A stretch of DNA of 64,000 nucleotides from contig NC_092677.1 of NCBI RefSeq assembly GCF_964355755.1, positions 933,001 through 997,000 of the forward strand, in the 5' to 3' direction. Source of the DNA: Antedon mediterranea (taxonomy: Eukaryota; Echinodermata; Crinoidea; Comatulida; Antedonidae). Below are positions 32,572 through 43,124 of this stretch, piece after piece. The notes beneath the pieces are model-generated. The model ran no database searches. It was given only the letters and a program-made list of their open reading frames with translations, and was not told where the DNA came from. The position numbers and the translations under genes are program-made. Position 1 is the first letter of the stretch. Each line of letters opens with the position of its first letter.

Positions 32572-35500
32572 TTATTTCCCTTTTCCTTTCTCTCTGTTTA
32601 CATCAGATGTGGTATCCAACATCATGTGAGTAGGATGTATTATTTTAACCAATCGTCCTATTTTAACTTCATACTTTCTTGGACCTAATACCTTTATTAC
32701 TATGCCATTTAGCCATTTATCTTGTCCTTTACCTTGTGTTCTCATGTTTTTCACTTTTACTTTGTCTGACACTGAAAAGATTCTTTCTGATTGTGTTTTA
32801 GGATCTTTATGTAGTTTTTGGCTATATTGTTTACATTCTATTCGTTCTGCTAAACTAGGATTTACTAATGACAGTCTTGTTCTTAAATTTCTTTTCAGAA
32901 ATAATTCAGATGGTGTACACTTAGTAGTTGTATGAGGTGTCATTCTGTATCTGAATAAAAAGTTAGCTAGTCTAACTTTGATATTATCTTTTTTGCCTTC
33001 ATCACTTGTTTTGTTAACGCCTCTTTAATTACTCTAACCGATCTTTCGGCAGCCCCATTTGTGGGTGCATGATAAACAGGTGAAAACGTTAATGCAATAC
33101 CATTATTTTGGCAAAATATTTTAAAGTCTGTACTTGCAAACTGAGGACCGTTATCACAAACAATTTCCTCGGGTAAACCGAAACGTGCAAATATTAGTTT
33201 TAGTTCCTCAATGGTTCTAGTACTAGTGGTTGTTTTCATATGAACTACCTCTAACCACTTTGAGTGACTATCAATTAACACTAAGAAATTATCTTTATCC
33301 TTCTCACAAAAATCAATGTGAATTCTCTGGAATGGTCTGGCCATTTCCAAGGAATAAGTGGTGTGGTAGGTAAACTACTCCTAACACTTTGGCATGGATT
33401 ACAACTCTTAACCATATTCTCAATATCTAGATCAAGCTTAGGCCACCACAGGTATGATCGGGCAATTGCCTTCATCTGGCAAATTCCAGGGTGTTCCCAA
33501 TGTAATTCTGTTAGCATTTTATCTCGTAATTCAGTAGGAATAATAACTCTAGGACCCCATAATAGGCAATTTCCAACACATGTTAGCTCAAGCTTTCTCT
33601 GTACAAATGGTTTCAAACTATTATTTTCACTTAGAAGTTTACCTGCAGCCTCATTAGGCCATCCTTGCTTTACATAATTAAGTACCTTACTTAAAGTTTC
33701 ATCTTTAATAGTCTTTCGTTCAATTTCATCTGCTTTGATTGGAAAGTCTTCATCAATACTGATACTGTAGATCGCATGTTCAAGTTGTTGGGTTTCTTCT
33801 TTATGCGGTAAGCGCGATAATGCGTCTGCCACTGCGTTATCCTCTGAACGTATGTATTCTATTTCGTAGTTGTATTCGTTAAGTAGTAACGCCCACCGTT
33901 GGATTCTACTAGCTGCCACTACCGACACCTCGGTGGTTGGACCTAGTATCTTAGTTAATGGTTTGTGGTCCGTACGAATCATAAATTTTCGACCTATGAG
34001 ATACTTGTTAAAGCGCTTGATTCCATAAATAATTGATAACGCTTCCTTCTCGAGCTGTGCATAACCTTGTTCACTCTTTGTTAGCGTTCGCGATGCGTAA
34101 TGAATGGGTCTCTCTGTATTATCATCCATTATGTGCGAAATAACAGCACCTATGCCATAAGGACTAGCATCAGTACACAAAATTAATGGTCGCTTTACAT
34201 CATAATGTGTTAAATACAAATCTGAAGTTAGTTGTTTCTTACACCAGTCAAATGCGTTTTGGTGATCCGCTGTCCATTCCCACTCTACGTCATCTTTCAA
34301 CAGTGTATTTAATGGTTTCAATACTGTAGATAAGTTCTGTAAGAATTTCGAATAGAACTGCACCATCCCTAGGAAGGATCTTAGTTGTTTGGTGTTTTGT
34401 GGCTGCGGAGCCTCTTTAATCGGTTTGATTTTGCTATCAACCGGAGATATACCATGTTTGTCGACTCGCAATCCCAAATACACTACTTCGCTTTCCAAAA
34501 ATTTGCACTTGGAAGTTTTTAGTTTTACATTGTTGTCTTTGAAACGTTTAAATACAGTCTCTAATACTCTTAAGTTCTCGGCTTCGGTTTTCGTATGGAT
34601 CAAAACATCATCTTGATTGCATAAGCAACATTCAATCCCTGTTAACATCTTATCCATTTGTTTTTGGAACAGCTTTGATGCAGGTTTAATTCCATACGGC
34701 AGTTTGTTAAACGAATACAGACCTTTGTGTGTGTTTATAGTTACAAACTCTTTACTCTCTTCGTCAATATTCAACTGTGTGTACGCATGTGATAAGTCAA
34801 GCTTTGTAAATACACGTTTTCCTGAAAGTTCAGAGTACAAATCATCAGCACTGGGTAAGCTGTATTCTTCATCTGTTACATGTTGGTTTATGGTAACACT
34901 ATAGTCCCCACAAATTCTAACAGTACCGTCGGATTTAGGAACCACTACTATAGGTGATGCCCAATTTGATTTTTCTACTTTCGTTAGTACATGTTCATTT
35001 TCTAATCTAACCAACTCTCTTTCTACTTTAGATTTCATTGCATATGGTACAAATCTAGCTTTACAATATATGGGTTGAACATTTTGTTTCATGTTAATAT
35101 GAACTTTTTCTCCTGTAATACCTTTCTTATTAGACTCAAACAATTGTGCATGTTCTTTTAACACTGCCTGTAACTGAGAATTATCTCACAAATTTACACC
35201 TTTATCTTTTTGCAGACTATTTACATTTCTGGAATTTAAGTTTTGGGTTATTTTTGACCAGTCTAGTTTAACCACATTAAGCCAATCTACACCAAGTAAA
35301 GTCGGTTTAGCTTTATAGTCAGCTACGTTAGCACTCAGATAGTGTATGACATTTTGTTTGTCAACAACTTTACACTTAATTTTTCCAATTAACTTAAGTT
35401 TCTCACCACTGTATGTTCTAAGAGGAATAACATCTGGGTCAATTTTAATAATGACTAAAATATTTGTTGTAGGTATCAATAGACATTATAGTATCATCAG

Positions 35501-35777
35501 CTTGAGTATCAATTAGCATTTCAAGATTAACATCATTTACGTTTAAAATGGTTTTGAAATGACTTCTATCTATCTTATTATTACTTAATACAAACATTGA
35601 ATGATCACTGTCGCTATCATCTGAGAACCCTCGTTCTGTTTGATTGACACGTCTAGCTCGTGCTCGTGTACTTCCTGTTTGATTACCGCGTCTTCTATTA
35701 CCACCGCGTGAACCTTGGTCGTTATATCTCTGGTTGTTTCTACCACGTGAAGAATTTCCCTTGTGTGTACTCTTTGA
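32572..35777 (-). pseudogene. Gypsy pol: protease, reverse transcriptase, RNase H, integrase (interrupted)
   Basis: Read from 35777 downward: a basic segment continuing from gag; an aspartic-protease-like LIDTQADDTIMS (the usual DTG reads DTQ) at about 35510; and reverse transcriptase with LDLSHAYTQL and the catalytic Q-D-D pair at about 34605. Next are RNase H with CTDASPYG, the integrase zinc motif (H-x-H then CNPC) and the integrase core with HIDF, CDNGPQF and NGAAERS. Breaks: a frameshift after the protease near 35475, a TGA at about 35186, a frameshift between the integrase zinc and core parts near 33350, and a stop plus frame change near 32960. The largest intact frame is 33281-35164. 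Its parts sum to an ordinary gypsy pol length. Confidence 0.92.
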
Positions 35778-36621
35778 ATATAGTCTGGTAGTTGAACCAA
35801 CAATATAGGCCCTACCCGGAAGAAAATGGTACAAAGCAAATTTTTTTACATCATTAGAAGCGCAATTTTATGGAGAACAACATATCCAAAATCGACAAAA
35901 ATCCAGCTTGGGGAAAACATTTTAGTTACGTTTTTCTACTGCCTCCTCTACGGGCCTAGTAATTAACACAGGGACCTGAAATGCATTGCCAGCCTTATCT
36001 AGCACAGTCAGTGACTAGGCCTAGGGCCTAGGCCTACCTAGGCTAGGAGTGTCAAGTAGCAATTAGTTTTACTCAAATTATTTACTATATTGTACATTGC
36101 CTAAAATGTCTACAAATATTAATAAAATGATTATTTGTTTACCAATCTTCAAACATTTTGTGTTCAGGTTTGTAGTTATAGCCTACTTACAAAGTTAAAA
36201 TAAGAAATCTGATTTACCACACACAATCATCACACACACACAGTGTAAATCTGTGACCTTTATTTAACCTAAGGGCATTGCCTAGCTAGCAATGTAAGCT
36301 TAATTCTGATTGGTGTATTTAGTATTTTGTATGCAAACTTCATCTATTAGGCCAATCAAAAAAGTTAATATACATTTAGGTTTTTTAAATTATTCATTTT
36401 CTGAAAAACTTTTTTGAGCATGGTTTTTTATGTTAGTTAGGATGTTTTCGGTATTAAACAAAATCTTATGAATAATATTATTTATTAATATCTAATTAGC
36501 AGTTTAAGTTATATATTTTATATATATAATTTGTGTAAAATGTCTAGTTAAGCTACATTTAGATATTGGTAGAGCCTAAAAGATCAGACACATCATAGGT
36601 CTACAGCAGTGAGAATAATTT

Positions 36622-37236
36622 TTGATATCAATACAAAAGTCAAAGATGGAAAATATTAATGTCTATAACAACTTTAATGAAGACCATTGTGTGATATGTA
36701 CACTTGGCTTTGAGTATGATGTTGTGCCAGTCAATGTAACAAGAAAGGAAATTCTCACCATGATTGAGTTCAGTAAAAAACGTGGACATTTAGATTTGTT
36801 AAATTATTTAACTGAATGTGCCAAGTCCACACCAATTGGTAAAGTATTAGTTCATAAGAAATGTCGTGGAAAATTTACAAATGAAAGAGTTCCAGTTTGG
36901 CGTGATGAAGAATGTGAGGATGATGTTTCAAGTGTGAAAAGGCTACGATCTAATGATTTACCATTCAACTGGAAGAGAGATTGTTTTTTGTGCGGGAAAT
37001 CCACCACAGTTGATACTAGGCATCCAAATAGAACACCACGTGTACATATTGTTACAACATTACCGATTCGTGGTAGACTTTTGGAGAAATGCGCAGCACG
37101 AGCAGACTCTTGGGCTTCTGAAATTGAAAAGCGTCTGCATGGATGTATAGATCTAGTTGCAGCAGAAGCTGTTTATCATCATGATTGTTTTTCACGTTAT
37201 ATGCTAAAGAAAGAGCTCTCATCAAAGACGATGTAA
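36622..37236 (+). CDS. Academ-like transposase, N-terminal Cys-rich segment
   Basis: 204 aa with two zinc-ribbon-like CxxC/H clusters: HCVICTLGF near residue 20 with a later HKKC, and CFLCGKS near 120 followed by AVYHHDCFSRY. It would be the DNA-binding head of the transposase. The frame ends at TAA just after this, while family-like sequence (KDDVKKQQGRH) continues in the next frame from about 37205. The two were probably one protein, now split by a frameshift in the overlap at 37185-37236. The ATG at 36622 is followed by another in-frame ATG at 36646, and either could start. Upstream lie the inverted repeat and ~700 bp of noncoding DNA containing AGGCCTAGG palindromes. Confidence 0.7.
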   Translation: MISIQKSKMENINVYNNFNEDHCVICTLGFEYDVVPVNVTRKEILTMIEFSKKRGHLDLLNYLTECAKSTPIGKVLVHKKCRGKFTNERVPVWRDEECEDDVSSVKRLRSNDLPFNWKRDCFLCGKSTTVDTRHPNRTPRVHIVTTLPIRGRLLEKCAARADSWASEIEKRLHGCIDLVAAEAVYHHDCFSRYMLKKELSSKTM

Positions 37237-40187
37237 AAAAGCAGCAAGGAAGGCATGAACACCAAGAAATGCTGCAATGTTTTGAAAAACTGTGCCAGTG
37301 GCTGGAATTAGACGCTGGTGCAGAACTCTACAGTCTTACAGAATTACACACAAAGATGAGAGAGTTAGCTGAAGAGTCTATAATATACTCAGTTAAAAGA
37401 CTAAAACAAAAGCTAGAAGAACGTTACAAACAATTTATTTTCTTTGCGGAGGTTGAAGGACGTGGGAATATTGTTTGTTTCAAAAACATGGCAAAGTACA
37501 TACTTAATGAGAAATGGTACTCGGAGAGAAAACAAAACATTGAAGATGAATCAGAGCGAATTGTATGTGCTGCAGCAAATATCTTACGAGCAGAAATAAG
37601 AGAAAGTAAATACAACACTGAATCATATCCCATGAATGAAGACATCGGCAATATTGAACGAGGCAAAATCTGGATACCCCGTCAATTACAAACTTTTTTG
37701 AAATATTTGATTCCATCAGAACTGAAGCAGAACACCATCGGTCATACTATTGTGCAGGCAGCCCGTCCAAGAACGGTTATAACCCCAACTTTATTTGGAT
37801 TAGGTGTGGAGATGGATCATGTATTTGGATCGAAATGGCTAATAAATGAACTTTCAAGATTAGGATTCTCAATTAGTTCTGATGAGGTAACCAGATATAA
37901 GCAATCTGTAATTCAAAGTGAATCAATGGAAAACCTACTTTCAGAATACTTTCCTGGAACATTCACGCAATGGGTTGGTGATAATGTTGGTGATAATGTT
38001 GACCATAACGTAGCGACACTAGATGGACAAGGGACATTTCATGGTATGGGCATCATAGCTGTGTCAACCCCAAGCAGTGGAAGATTACTTACATCAAAGT
38101 CACGACAAATATGTAGACAAAATCGGATGAAAGTAAATGACTTGACCAATAACAAGGGTGTGCCAATATACCAGTTCAACGGTGTACAGAAACAAGGACT
38201 GGCTTCAATCACATTTAAACCTCTTCTTCATTTACAAACTCCATATACATTGCCACCAGAACTTTATTCTAACTTACTCTGGCATTCTGGATGGATGTTC
38301 ACCAACGCAACAAAGCCGAGACCGAATTGGTCGGGATTTATGCAAACTTTGTTTTCTACAAATTCCACAGCAAAATCCGAGGTGCTGATGTTACCAATTA
38401 TTGACTTAAATCCCACAGATGAGACGTGCATATATTCAACTTTGTTATACATAGAAAATCAAGCACGGGCATTACACATACAGACCCCATGTATAACGTT
38501 CGACCAACCGCTGTGGCTTAAAGCTGTTGACATCATTCAGTCTAAATCTATGAAAATAGTTTGTAGGCTAGGAGGTTTTCACCTCATGATGAGCTTTTTG
38601 GGATCGATGATGAAGGACTCTGGATTAGAAGAAGCTATGGAAAAAGTATATGGCTCTAATGCTGTTCTCCACATTATGTCTGGGAAAGCCGTTTCCAGGG
38701 CATTACGCGGACATTTCCTGGTTGAGGCAGCATTAGTGAATATACTAATGCAGACCGTTTTGAAATCCAACTCTGGATACCCACTGCAGGAAGTTGAGGA
38801 GATAGAAACTGATGAGATATATGACCTACCATTCACTTCTCATGATGCCAATATCCAAAATGATGACAGTAATGTTGAATATAATGTAAATGTTGACATT
38901 CAAGATGATGATGAATTAGGAAATGAAGAATCAATTCAATCAACTATTGATATTGATGAAGTAATGCCAACTGACGGAAAAGTAACCATCGATGATGTTG
39001 AAAAGCTACGTGTATTGTATACTGGCATAATGGATAAGGTAATACCTATTGGCGAATCTGCTGATTCATATGAGTTGATGAAGTTAGACGAAGCTATGAG
39101 AAAATTTAAAGATGAACTTGCTGAATCAAGGACAGCAAAGCTATGGTTGCAATATATAGAGTATGTTGAAATACTCAAGCTATTTATCCGATCGGAAAGA
39201 ACTGGAAACTGGAACTTGCATCTTGTAGCAGTGGGCAAGATGATGAATTTATTTGCTGCAACTGGTCATATTAACTATGCAAAAAGTTCCCGACTGTACC
39301 TTCAATTAATGTTAGAATTACCCAATGAATATCCTTGGCTTCATCAATGCTTTGCTGAGCATGGATGTCATACTGTTCGCAGATCTGATAGATTTTGGGC
39401 AGGTATATGGACTGACCTGACTATAGAACAAGTAATAATGAGATCCATAAAGAGCAGAGGAGGACTAACAAGAGGTAGAGGCATGACTGAAACTGCTCAC
39501 TTGCAATGGATATACAGCATGCACAAATGTGCTGGGGTGCATGATGCCATGACAACAATGACCAAATTGAAGCATAGGACAAGTGAGCAACATATTGAAA
39601 TGAGTACCTCACGACGAAATCGGGATTATAAAGACCTTCTGAGTATCCAGGAGTGGTTCACTCACCATCAGCCCTTTAATTCAAATGTACACACATTAAG
39701 ATCATTGTCATCTGGATTAATTTCAACTGATGGTGATGGTATAAATTGTGACAGAACTGAGGAAATAGGACAGAGAATTCTTAAAAAATTAGATAATGTG
39801 GTTGTAGTAGAGGCATCGATTAAACGTAGCGAGCAAGTGCATTCTTTAGATCACCTGCAACCAGGAATCAAATTGGATAAGCAGACAGTTCACATCAATC
39901 CAACAGTACTCTTCACTCGATTGATAGCAATAGTGCAAAGAGAGGAGGACATGACCTCATATTTTAAATATGAACTTACAACTGTTCCAACTTCTCTCTT
40001 TAAGGACAATTTCATGAGGAAACCAAACAAGGCACAACTAGGAAATGTACTTATAAAAGATACACAATCACTTACACGAAACCAACATACAATGTATGTT
40101 TTAGATGGAGGAGCTCTTGTACACAGATTTAAATGGGCAAAAGGGGCAACATATAAAGATATAGCCATGCAGTATGGAGATGCGTAA
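37185..40187 (+). CDS. Academ-like transposase, central segment
   Basis: A 1000-aa frame, with the first residues before about 37205 probably not native. Visible blocks: FFAEVEGRGNIVCFKN (37440), the motif LDGQGTFHGMGIIAV (about 38010-38060), LGGFHLMMSFLGSMM (38566), SGKAVSRALRGHFLVEAAL (38680) and LKHRTSEQHIEM (39565). These blocks recur in a family of large uncharacterised proteins of marine invertebrates, which I associate with Academ transposases from memory of the family. Acidic low-complexity sequence at 38.83-38.97 kb looks like a linker. The frame stops at 40185 a few residues before the next segment begins in another frame, consistent with a one-base loss near 40172. Confidence 0.7.
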   Translation: MFFTLYAKERALIKDDVKKQQGRHEHQEMLQCFEKLCQWLELDAGAELYSLTELHTKMRELAEESIIYSVKRLKQKLEERYKQFIFFAEVEGRGNIVCFKNMAKYILNEKWYSERKQNIEDESERIVCAAANILRAEIRESKYNTESYPMNEDIGNIERGKIWIPRQLQTFLKYLIPSELKQNTIGHTIVQAARPRTVITPTLFGLGVEMDHVFGSKWLINELSRLGFSISSDEVTRYKQSVIQSESMENLLSEYFPGTFTQWVGDNVGDNVDHNVATLDGQGTFHGMGIIAVSTPSSGRLLTSKSRQICRQNRMKVNDLTNNKGVPIYQFNGVQKQGLASITFKPLLHLQTPYTLPPELYSNLLWHSGWMFTNATKPRPNWSGFMQTLFSTNSTAKSEVLMLPIIDLNPTDETCIYSTLLYIENQARALHIQTPCITFDQPLWLKAVDIIQSKSMKIVCRLGGFHLMMSFLGSMMKDSGLEEAMEKVYGSNAVLHIMSGKAVSRALRGHFLVEAALVNILMQTVLKSNSGYPLQEVEEIETDEIYDLPFTSHDANIQNDDSNVEYNVNVDIQDDDELGNEESIQSTIDIDEVMPTDGKVTIDDVEKLRVLYTGIMDKVIPIGESADSYELMKLDEAMRKFKDELAESRTAKLWLQYIEYVEILKLFIRSERTGNWNLHLVAVGKMMNLFAATGHINYAKSSRLYLQLMLELPNEYPWLHQCFAEHGCHTVRRSDRFWAGIWTDLTIEQVIMRSIKSRGGLTRGRGMTETAHLQWIYSMHKCAGVHDAMTTMTKLKHRTSEQHIEMSTSRRNRDYKDLLSIQEWFTHHQPFNSNVHTLRSLSSGLISTDGDGINCDRTEEIGQRILKKLDNVVVVEASIKRSEQVHSLDHLQPGIKLDKQTVHINPTVLFTRLIAIVQREEDMTSYFKYELTTVPTSLFKDNFMRKPNKAQLGNVLIKDTQSLTRNQHTMYVLDGGALVHRFKWAKGATYKDIAMQYGDA

Positions 40188-41277
40188 AAAATGTGGAGAT
40201 TCATGCATTGTGTTCGATGGGTATGAAAAGGGACCATCAATAAAAGACCATGAGCATCAAAGGCGTGTTGGAAGAACATCCGCCGATATTCAACTGAATG
40301 AATTAATGCAAGCACATCGTAATCAGCACATATTTCTATCGAACGAGAAAAATAAATGTCAATTCATTGAATTGTTAAGCTGCTACCTCAAAAAAGATGG
40401 GCATGTAGTTCATACAAGTACCGGAGATGCTGATACAATGATTGTTTCATTTGCTCTAGAGTACGCACGGCAAGGGCAAACTGTTGATGTGGTAGCCGAT
40501 GACACAGACGTGCTTGTGTTGCTGATGTACCACTTTAACCCAACTATGGCAGATATATACTTCCATTCTGAAGCGAAACAGTCATATAATAAAGAACTAA
40601 AGTTGTGGAAAATTCTTGATCTTGTCAAGAATACTGGCAATGATGTAACATCACATTTGTTATTCGCTCATGCTTGGAGTGGCTGCGATACAACATCTGC
40701 CATATTTGGCCAAGGAAAAACTAGTCTTCTGAAGAAAATCCGTAGTTCCAAGGAATTACAACAGTTATCTAAGTCAATTAGTGATGAGAGTGCAACAGTA
40801 GAAGATATTGGAAAAGCTGGACTTGAAGTATTCAAAATAATCTACGGTGGCAAAAACTGTGAATCTTTAAACAACTTACGGTATGTGAAATTTATGGAAA
40901 TGATAGCATCAAAATCGTCTATTGAGCCTCAAAAACTTCCACCTACAGAGAGAGCAGCATATTTCCATAGCCTGCGGGTACATTTACAGATACTTGTGTG
41001 GTCAAAACTAAATACTGACTTGGACCCTTTACAATGGGGTTGGAAATGCGAAGGAACCCATCTAACTCCAATCATGACAGATTCTGCTGCAGCACCAGAC
41101 ACATTACTAAAGTTTGTTCGTTGCAAGTGCAAATTATCATCCAACAACCCATGTGGTACAAATTTATGTTCATGTCGTAAAAATGGACTGAAATGCGTAA
41201 CATCATGTGGAGATTGCAGAGGGGACAGTTGTAAAAATTCAGAGGAATTGGTTGTTGATGAATCAGATGAAGACTAG
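40174..41277 (+). CDS. Academ-like transposase, XPG/FEN-like nuclease and Cys-rich tail
   Basis: A 367-aa frame. The clustered acidic motifs GDADTMI (about 40425) and VVADDTDVLVLL (about 40495-40527) resemble the metal-binding core of XPG/FEN-type flap nucleases. HAWSGCDTTSAIFGQGK follows at 40670. The C-terminus (41110-41250) is a cysteine-rich module of the form C-x-C-K ... C-S-C-R-K-x-G-L-K-C ... C-x-x-C. The reading frame joins in sense to the preceding segment (IVFDGYEKGPS near the start), so this is probably the C-terminal third of one protein rather than a separate gene. Confidence 0.7.
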   Translation: MEMRKKCGDSCIVFDGYEKGPSIKDHEHQRRVGRTSADIQLNELMQAHRNQHIFLSNEKNKCQFIELLSCYLKKDGHVVHTSTGDADTMIVSFALEYARQGQTVDVVADDTDVLVLLMYHFNPTMADIYFHSEAKQSYNKELKLWKILDLVKNTGNDVTSHLLFAHAWSGCDTTSAIFGQGKTSLLKKIRSSKELQQLSKSISDESATVEDIGKAGLEVFKIIYGGKNCESLNNLRYVKFMEMIASKSSIEPQKLPPTERAAYFHSLRVHLQILVWSKLNTDLDPLQWGWKCEGTHLTPIMTDSAAAPDTLLKFVRCKCKLSSNNPCGTNLCSCRKNGLKCVTSCGDCRGDSCKNSEELVVDESDED

Positions 41278-41399
41278 TAAAAAAGAATGGTATGGCCTAA
41301 TTTTATAATTAAGTCGATTTTATTACAAAATGTTCCATCTTCCATCTAAATTGTTTATGGTTTCAAAATGATCTCTTTAATGTCGTTTATTTTAAAAAC

Positions 41400-41640
41400 T
41401 TGTCATTAGTATGAATAGAAATGTTCACTTTACGAACAATTTAAGACAAATTTTAAATTTGTACACCCAGTATTTATTGAGATATCGAAATATGAGGTCA
41501 AAGGTCAAGATGTCAAGAAATAAACTTTCCCGCCATTTTTTGTTGTCATAAGAGCAAATAGAAATATGTACATAACAAACAATTAGAGACCAAATTAAAG
41601 ACTCTGCAGTTAGCGGTTTCCAAGATACGATCATAATGAC
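41400..41640 (+). repeat. DR1-bearing repeat fragment inside the Academ-like element
   Basis: Matches the family at 23.2, 26.2, 59.8 and 61.6 kb (ATTGAGATATC, GAGCAAATAGAAATATGT, AGGTCAAAGGTCA). A perfect DR1 lies at 41495-41507, 3' of the transposase gene. Confidence 0.7.
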
Positions 41641-41822
41641 TGTAAGAGTGGTTTTTTAAGTAAATTGACAAAATAAAAGTAAAACGCGTCTAAAAAATTT
41701 TCCCCAAGTTGGATTTTTGTCGATTTTGGATATGTTATTCTCCATAAAATTGCGCTTCCAACGATGTAAAAATTTGCTTTGTACCATTTTTTTCCCGGTT
41801 CAACCCTTCAACTACCAGACTA

Positions 41823-42534
41823 ATAACACTGTGCTGCGTAATGTCCTACTCTTGAACAACGATAGCATATTCTATTGCTAGCTGGACACTGTGAAGCGGT
41901 ATGGCCTGGTGTAGAACCACACTTATTACATTGCTTCGATTGAGTTATTTTATTAACTGAATGATCTGCCTTAGTCTCGCCACTACGACTAGGCATACTA
42001 CTACTAGTATTATCACCGTTCTCCATTTCATTAGATTGTTTAGTTGTTAGTTCATTTGTCCTACCATGTAGAAGTAACTCATCTAATGTACATCCACCCG
42101 TTTTCAAACCAAATTTTCTTAGCTTAGAATCTGTTGTCGATTGAATAATATGTGATTTAATCTCTCCACTAATATCATGGAAATCACACTTATGAGCTTG
42201 TTCACGTAGTCTAATGTGATACACGTCAATGCTCTCACCTTTTTTTTTGCTGTAACTTTCTAAATTTCGATCTTTTAAATTCACTGTTCGATGATGGTAA
42301 GAAGTAATTTTTCAAAGCTTCTTTTGCCTGTACGTATGTCGTACCTTTATTTGGTAGCATTTCAAATGTGTTAAAGTTACCTGGGCCAATGAAGTGTAGC
42401 AGTAGTGCTCTCTTCCTTACGTCAACAGTCACGTTCGCCGCCCCTAAGTAGTTATCAAACCTGGCGATCCACCATCTCGCCCATTCTTGTATGGTTGGAT
42501 CAAAATACTCCACCGATATGTCAAATTTAGACAT
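41823..42534 (-). pseudogene. Gypsy gag (capsid and nucleocapsid), frameshifted
   Basis: The ATG at 42534 opens a capsid-like segment with IQEWARWWIARFDNYL. The C-terminal part carries two CCHC zinc knuckles, CNKCGSTPGHTASQC and CYRCSRVGHYAAQC (spacing C-x2-C-x4-H-x4-C), for RNA packaging. The two parts are in different frames, joined at a run of nine A (42240-42248), so one base was gained there either in evolution or in sequencing. The frame ends at 41820 only because the DNA transposon starts with TAG. The knuckle-containing frame is in register with pol on the other side of the insertion, implying an original gag-pol fusion. Confidence 0.92.
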
Positions 42535-42571
42535 TATTGCTTACTTATAATATTCACGGAGTTCACTTATC

Positions 42572-42588
42572 CACAATTCTCGTCGCCA
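42572..42588 (-). promoter_or_regulatory. tRNA primer-binding site of the gypsy element
   Basis: TGGCGACGAGAATTGTG on the minus strand starts one base after the 5' LTR, with the TGG expected from pairing to a tRNA CCA end. The tRNA species was not identified. Confidence 0.75.
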
Positions 42589-42589
42589 A

Positions 42590-42918
42590 TGTTATATATT
42601 GTGCTCTGGGAATGAATGATTACACTAAGTATTTCACTAAGAAATCAGACCATGTGCTAATGTTCAGCCATCTTGTAGAACTCCTTTATTAAGGGTCTTT
42701 CACACCTGTTCCGGCACGGTTCCGGTCCGGCGAATCGAACATCAATGTTTCGTTTTCACGCGGCTATGCGCCAATCGATATGCGCGTAGCCGCGTGAAAA
42801 CGAAACATTGGCGTTCGATTGGATTTTCCGGCGCCGGACCGGAACCGTGCCGGAACAGGTGTGAAAGACCCTTTAGTCTCCAATCCAGTCGTTAAATTGC
42901 TAATATGAATATATTACA
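42590..42918 (-). repeat. 5' LTR of the gypsy element with a MITE inside
   Basis: The same TG...CA boundaries as the 3' LTR. It is 329 bp because a 181-bp MITE plus a 3-bp duplication is inserted. The remaining 145 bp match the other LTR almost perfectly. Confidence 0.95.
42692..42872. mobile_element. PIF/Harbinger-like MITE (181 bp)
   Basis: A near-perfect palindrome: ends AGGGTCTTTCACACCTGTTC and its complement with ~40-bp terminal repeats rich in CCGG, and an inner CGCGTAGCCGCGTG palindrome. It is flanked by TTA on both sides (42689-42691 and 42873-42875). TTA duplication and GGGTCTTTCACACC-type ends fit PIF/Harbinger. The 3' LTR provides the empty site. Confidence 0.9.
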
Positions 42919-43120
42919 TCTCTGAGCACCCGGTCGCTTGTGGCAAGGCAAATGTGTATCCTGCTCTTTTGTTTGGTCACCTAGGTAGGGGTCCGGGACC
43001 GCGACAGAACGAGAACGGATGGGGACCCTCCAAAGAAATTGCATTTTATTTGTCAGGAATTTGTATGATTTGTATTTTATTTTTTAAATGCGCCCTGAGT
43101 ACTTTTGAGTGGTATGTGTG
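42919..43120 (+). pseudogene. 3' remainder of the non-LTR retrotransposon
   Basis: Begins with the TCTCT duplicate and continues the LINE 3' region cut at 32250. AAATGCGCCCTGAGTAC at about 43086 resembles the GCGC-TGAG words common at CR1/L2 3' ends. Confidence 0.6.
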
Positions 43121-43124
43121 TTGA

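Larger units (their letters stand above)
35781..41822 (+). mobile_element. Academ-like DNA transposon (6.04 kb) inserted between gag and pol
   Basis: Terminal inverted repeats of about 135-150 bp start TAGTCTGGTAGTTGAA at both ends and share GGTACAAAGCAAATTTTT and AATTTTATGGAGAA further in. The 3-bp duplication ATA (TAT on the gypsy strand) flanks it at 35778-35780 and 41823-41825. Gag and pol reading frames on either side are in register across that single triplet, confirming the exact ends. The plus-strand coding region (36.6-41.3 kb) encodes a large transposase-type protein with an XPG/FEN-like nuclease portion. Academ elements are known for 3-4-bp duplications and such a nuclease, so I assign this with moderate confidence. 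Two frame breaks suggest it is inactive or that small introns were missed. Confidence 0.75.
32251..42918 (-). mobile_element. Ty3/gypsy-type LTR retrotransposon with nested insertions
   Basis: On the minus strand: 5' LTR (42590-42918), primer-binding site, gag, pol (protease, reverse transcriptase, RNase H, integrase), polypurine tract and 3' LTR (32251-32395). It is flanked by the perfect 5-bp duplication TCTCT (32246-32250 and 42919-42923). LTRs begin TG and end CA. Order RT-RNase H-integrase marks it as Ty3/gypsy; no envelope gene is seen. A 6.04-kb DNA transposon separates gag from pol, and a 181-bp MITE sits in the 5' LTR. Without these the element is ~4.4 kb, which suits one with short 145-bp LTRs. 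Frameshifts and one nonsense codon mean it is not autonomous now. Confidence 0.93.

Noticed and set aside
35781-41822. Gag-pol spacer with a host gene
   Set aside because: Terminal repeats, a target duplication and in-register flanking frames show that it is a transposon insertion, not host coding DNA.
32251-42918. An endogenous retrovirus with an envelope gene
   Set aside because: No envelope-like frame follows integrase; only ~180 bp separate the integrase end from the 3' LTR.
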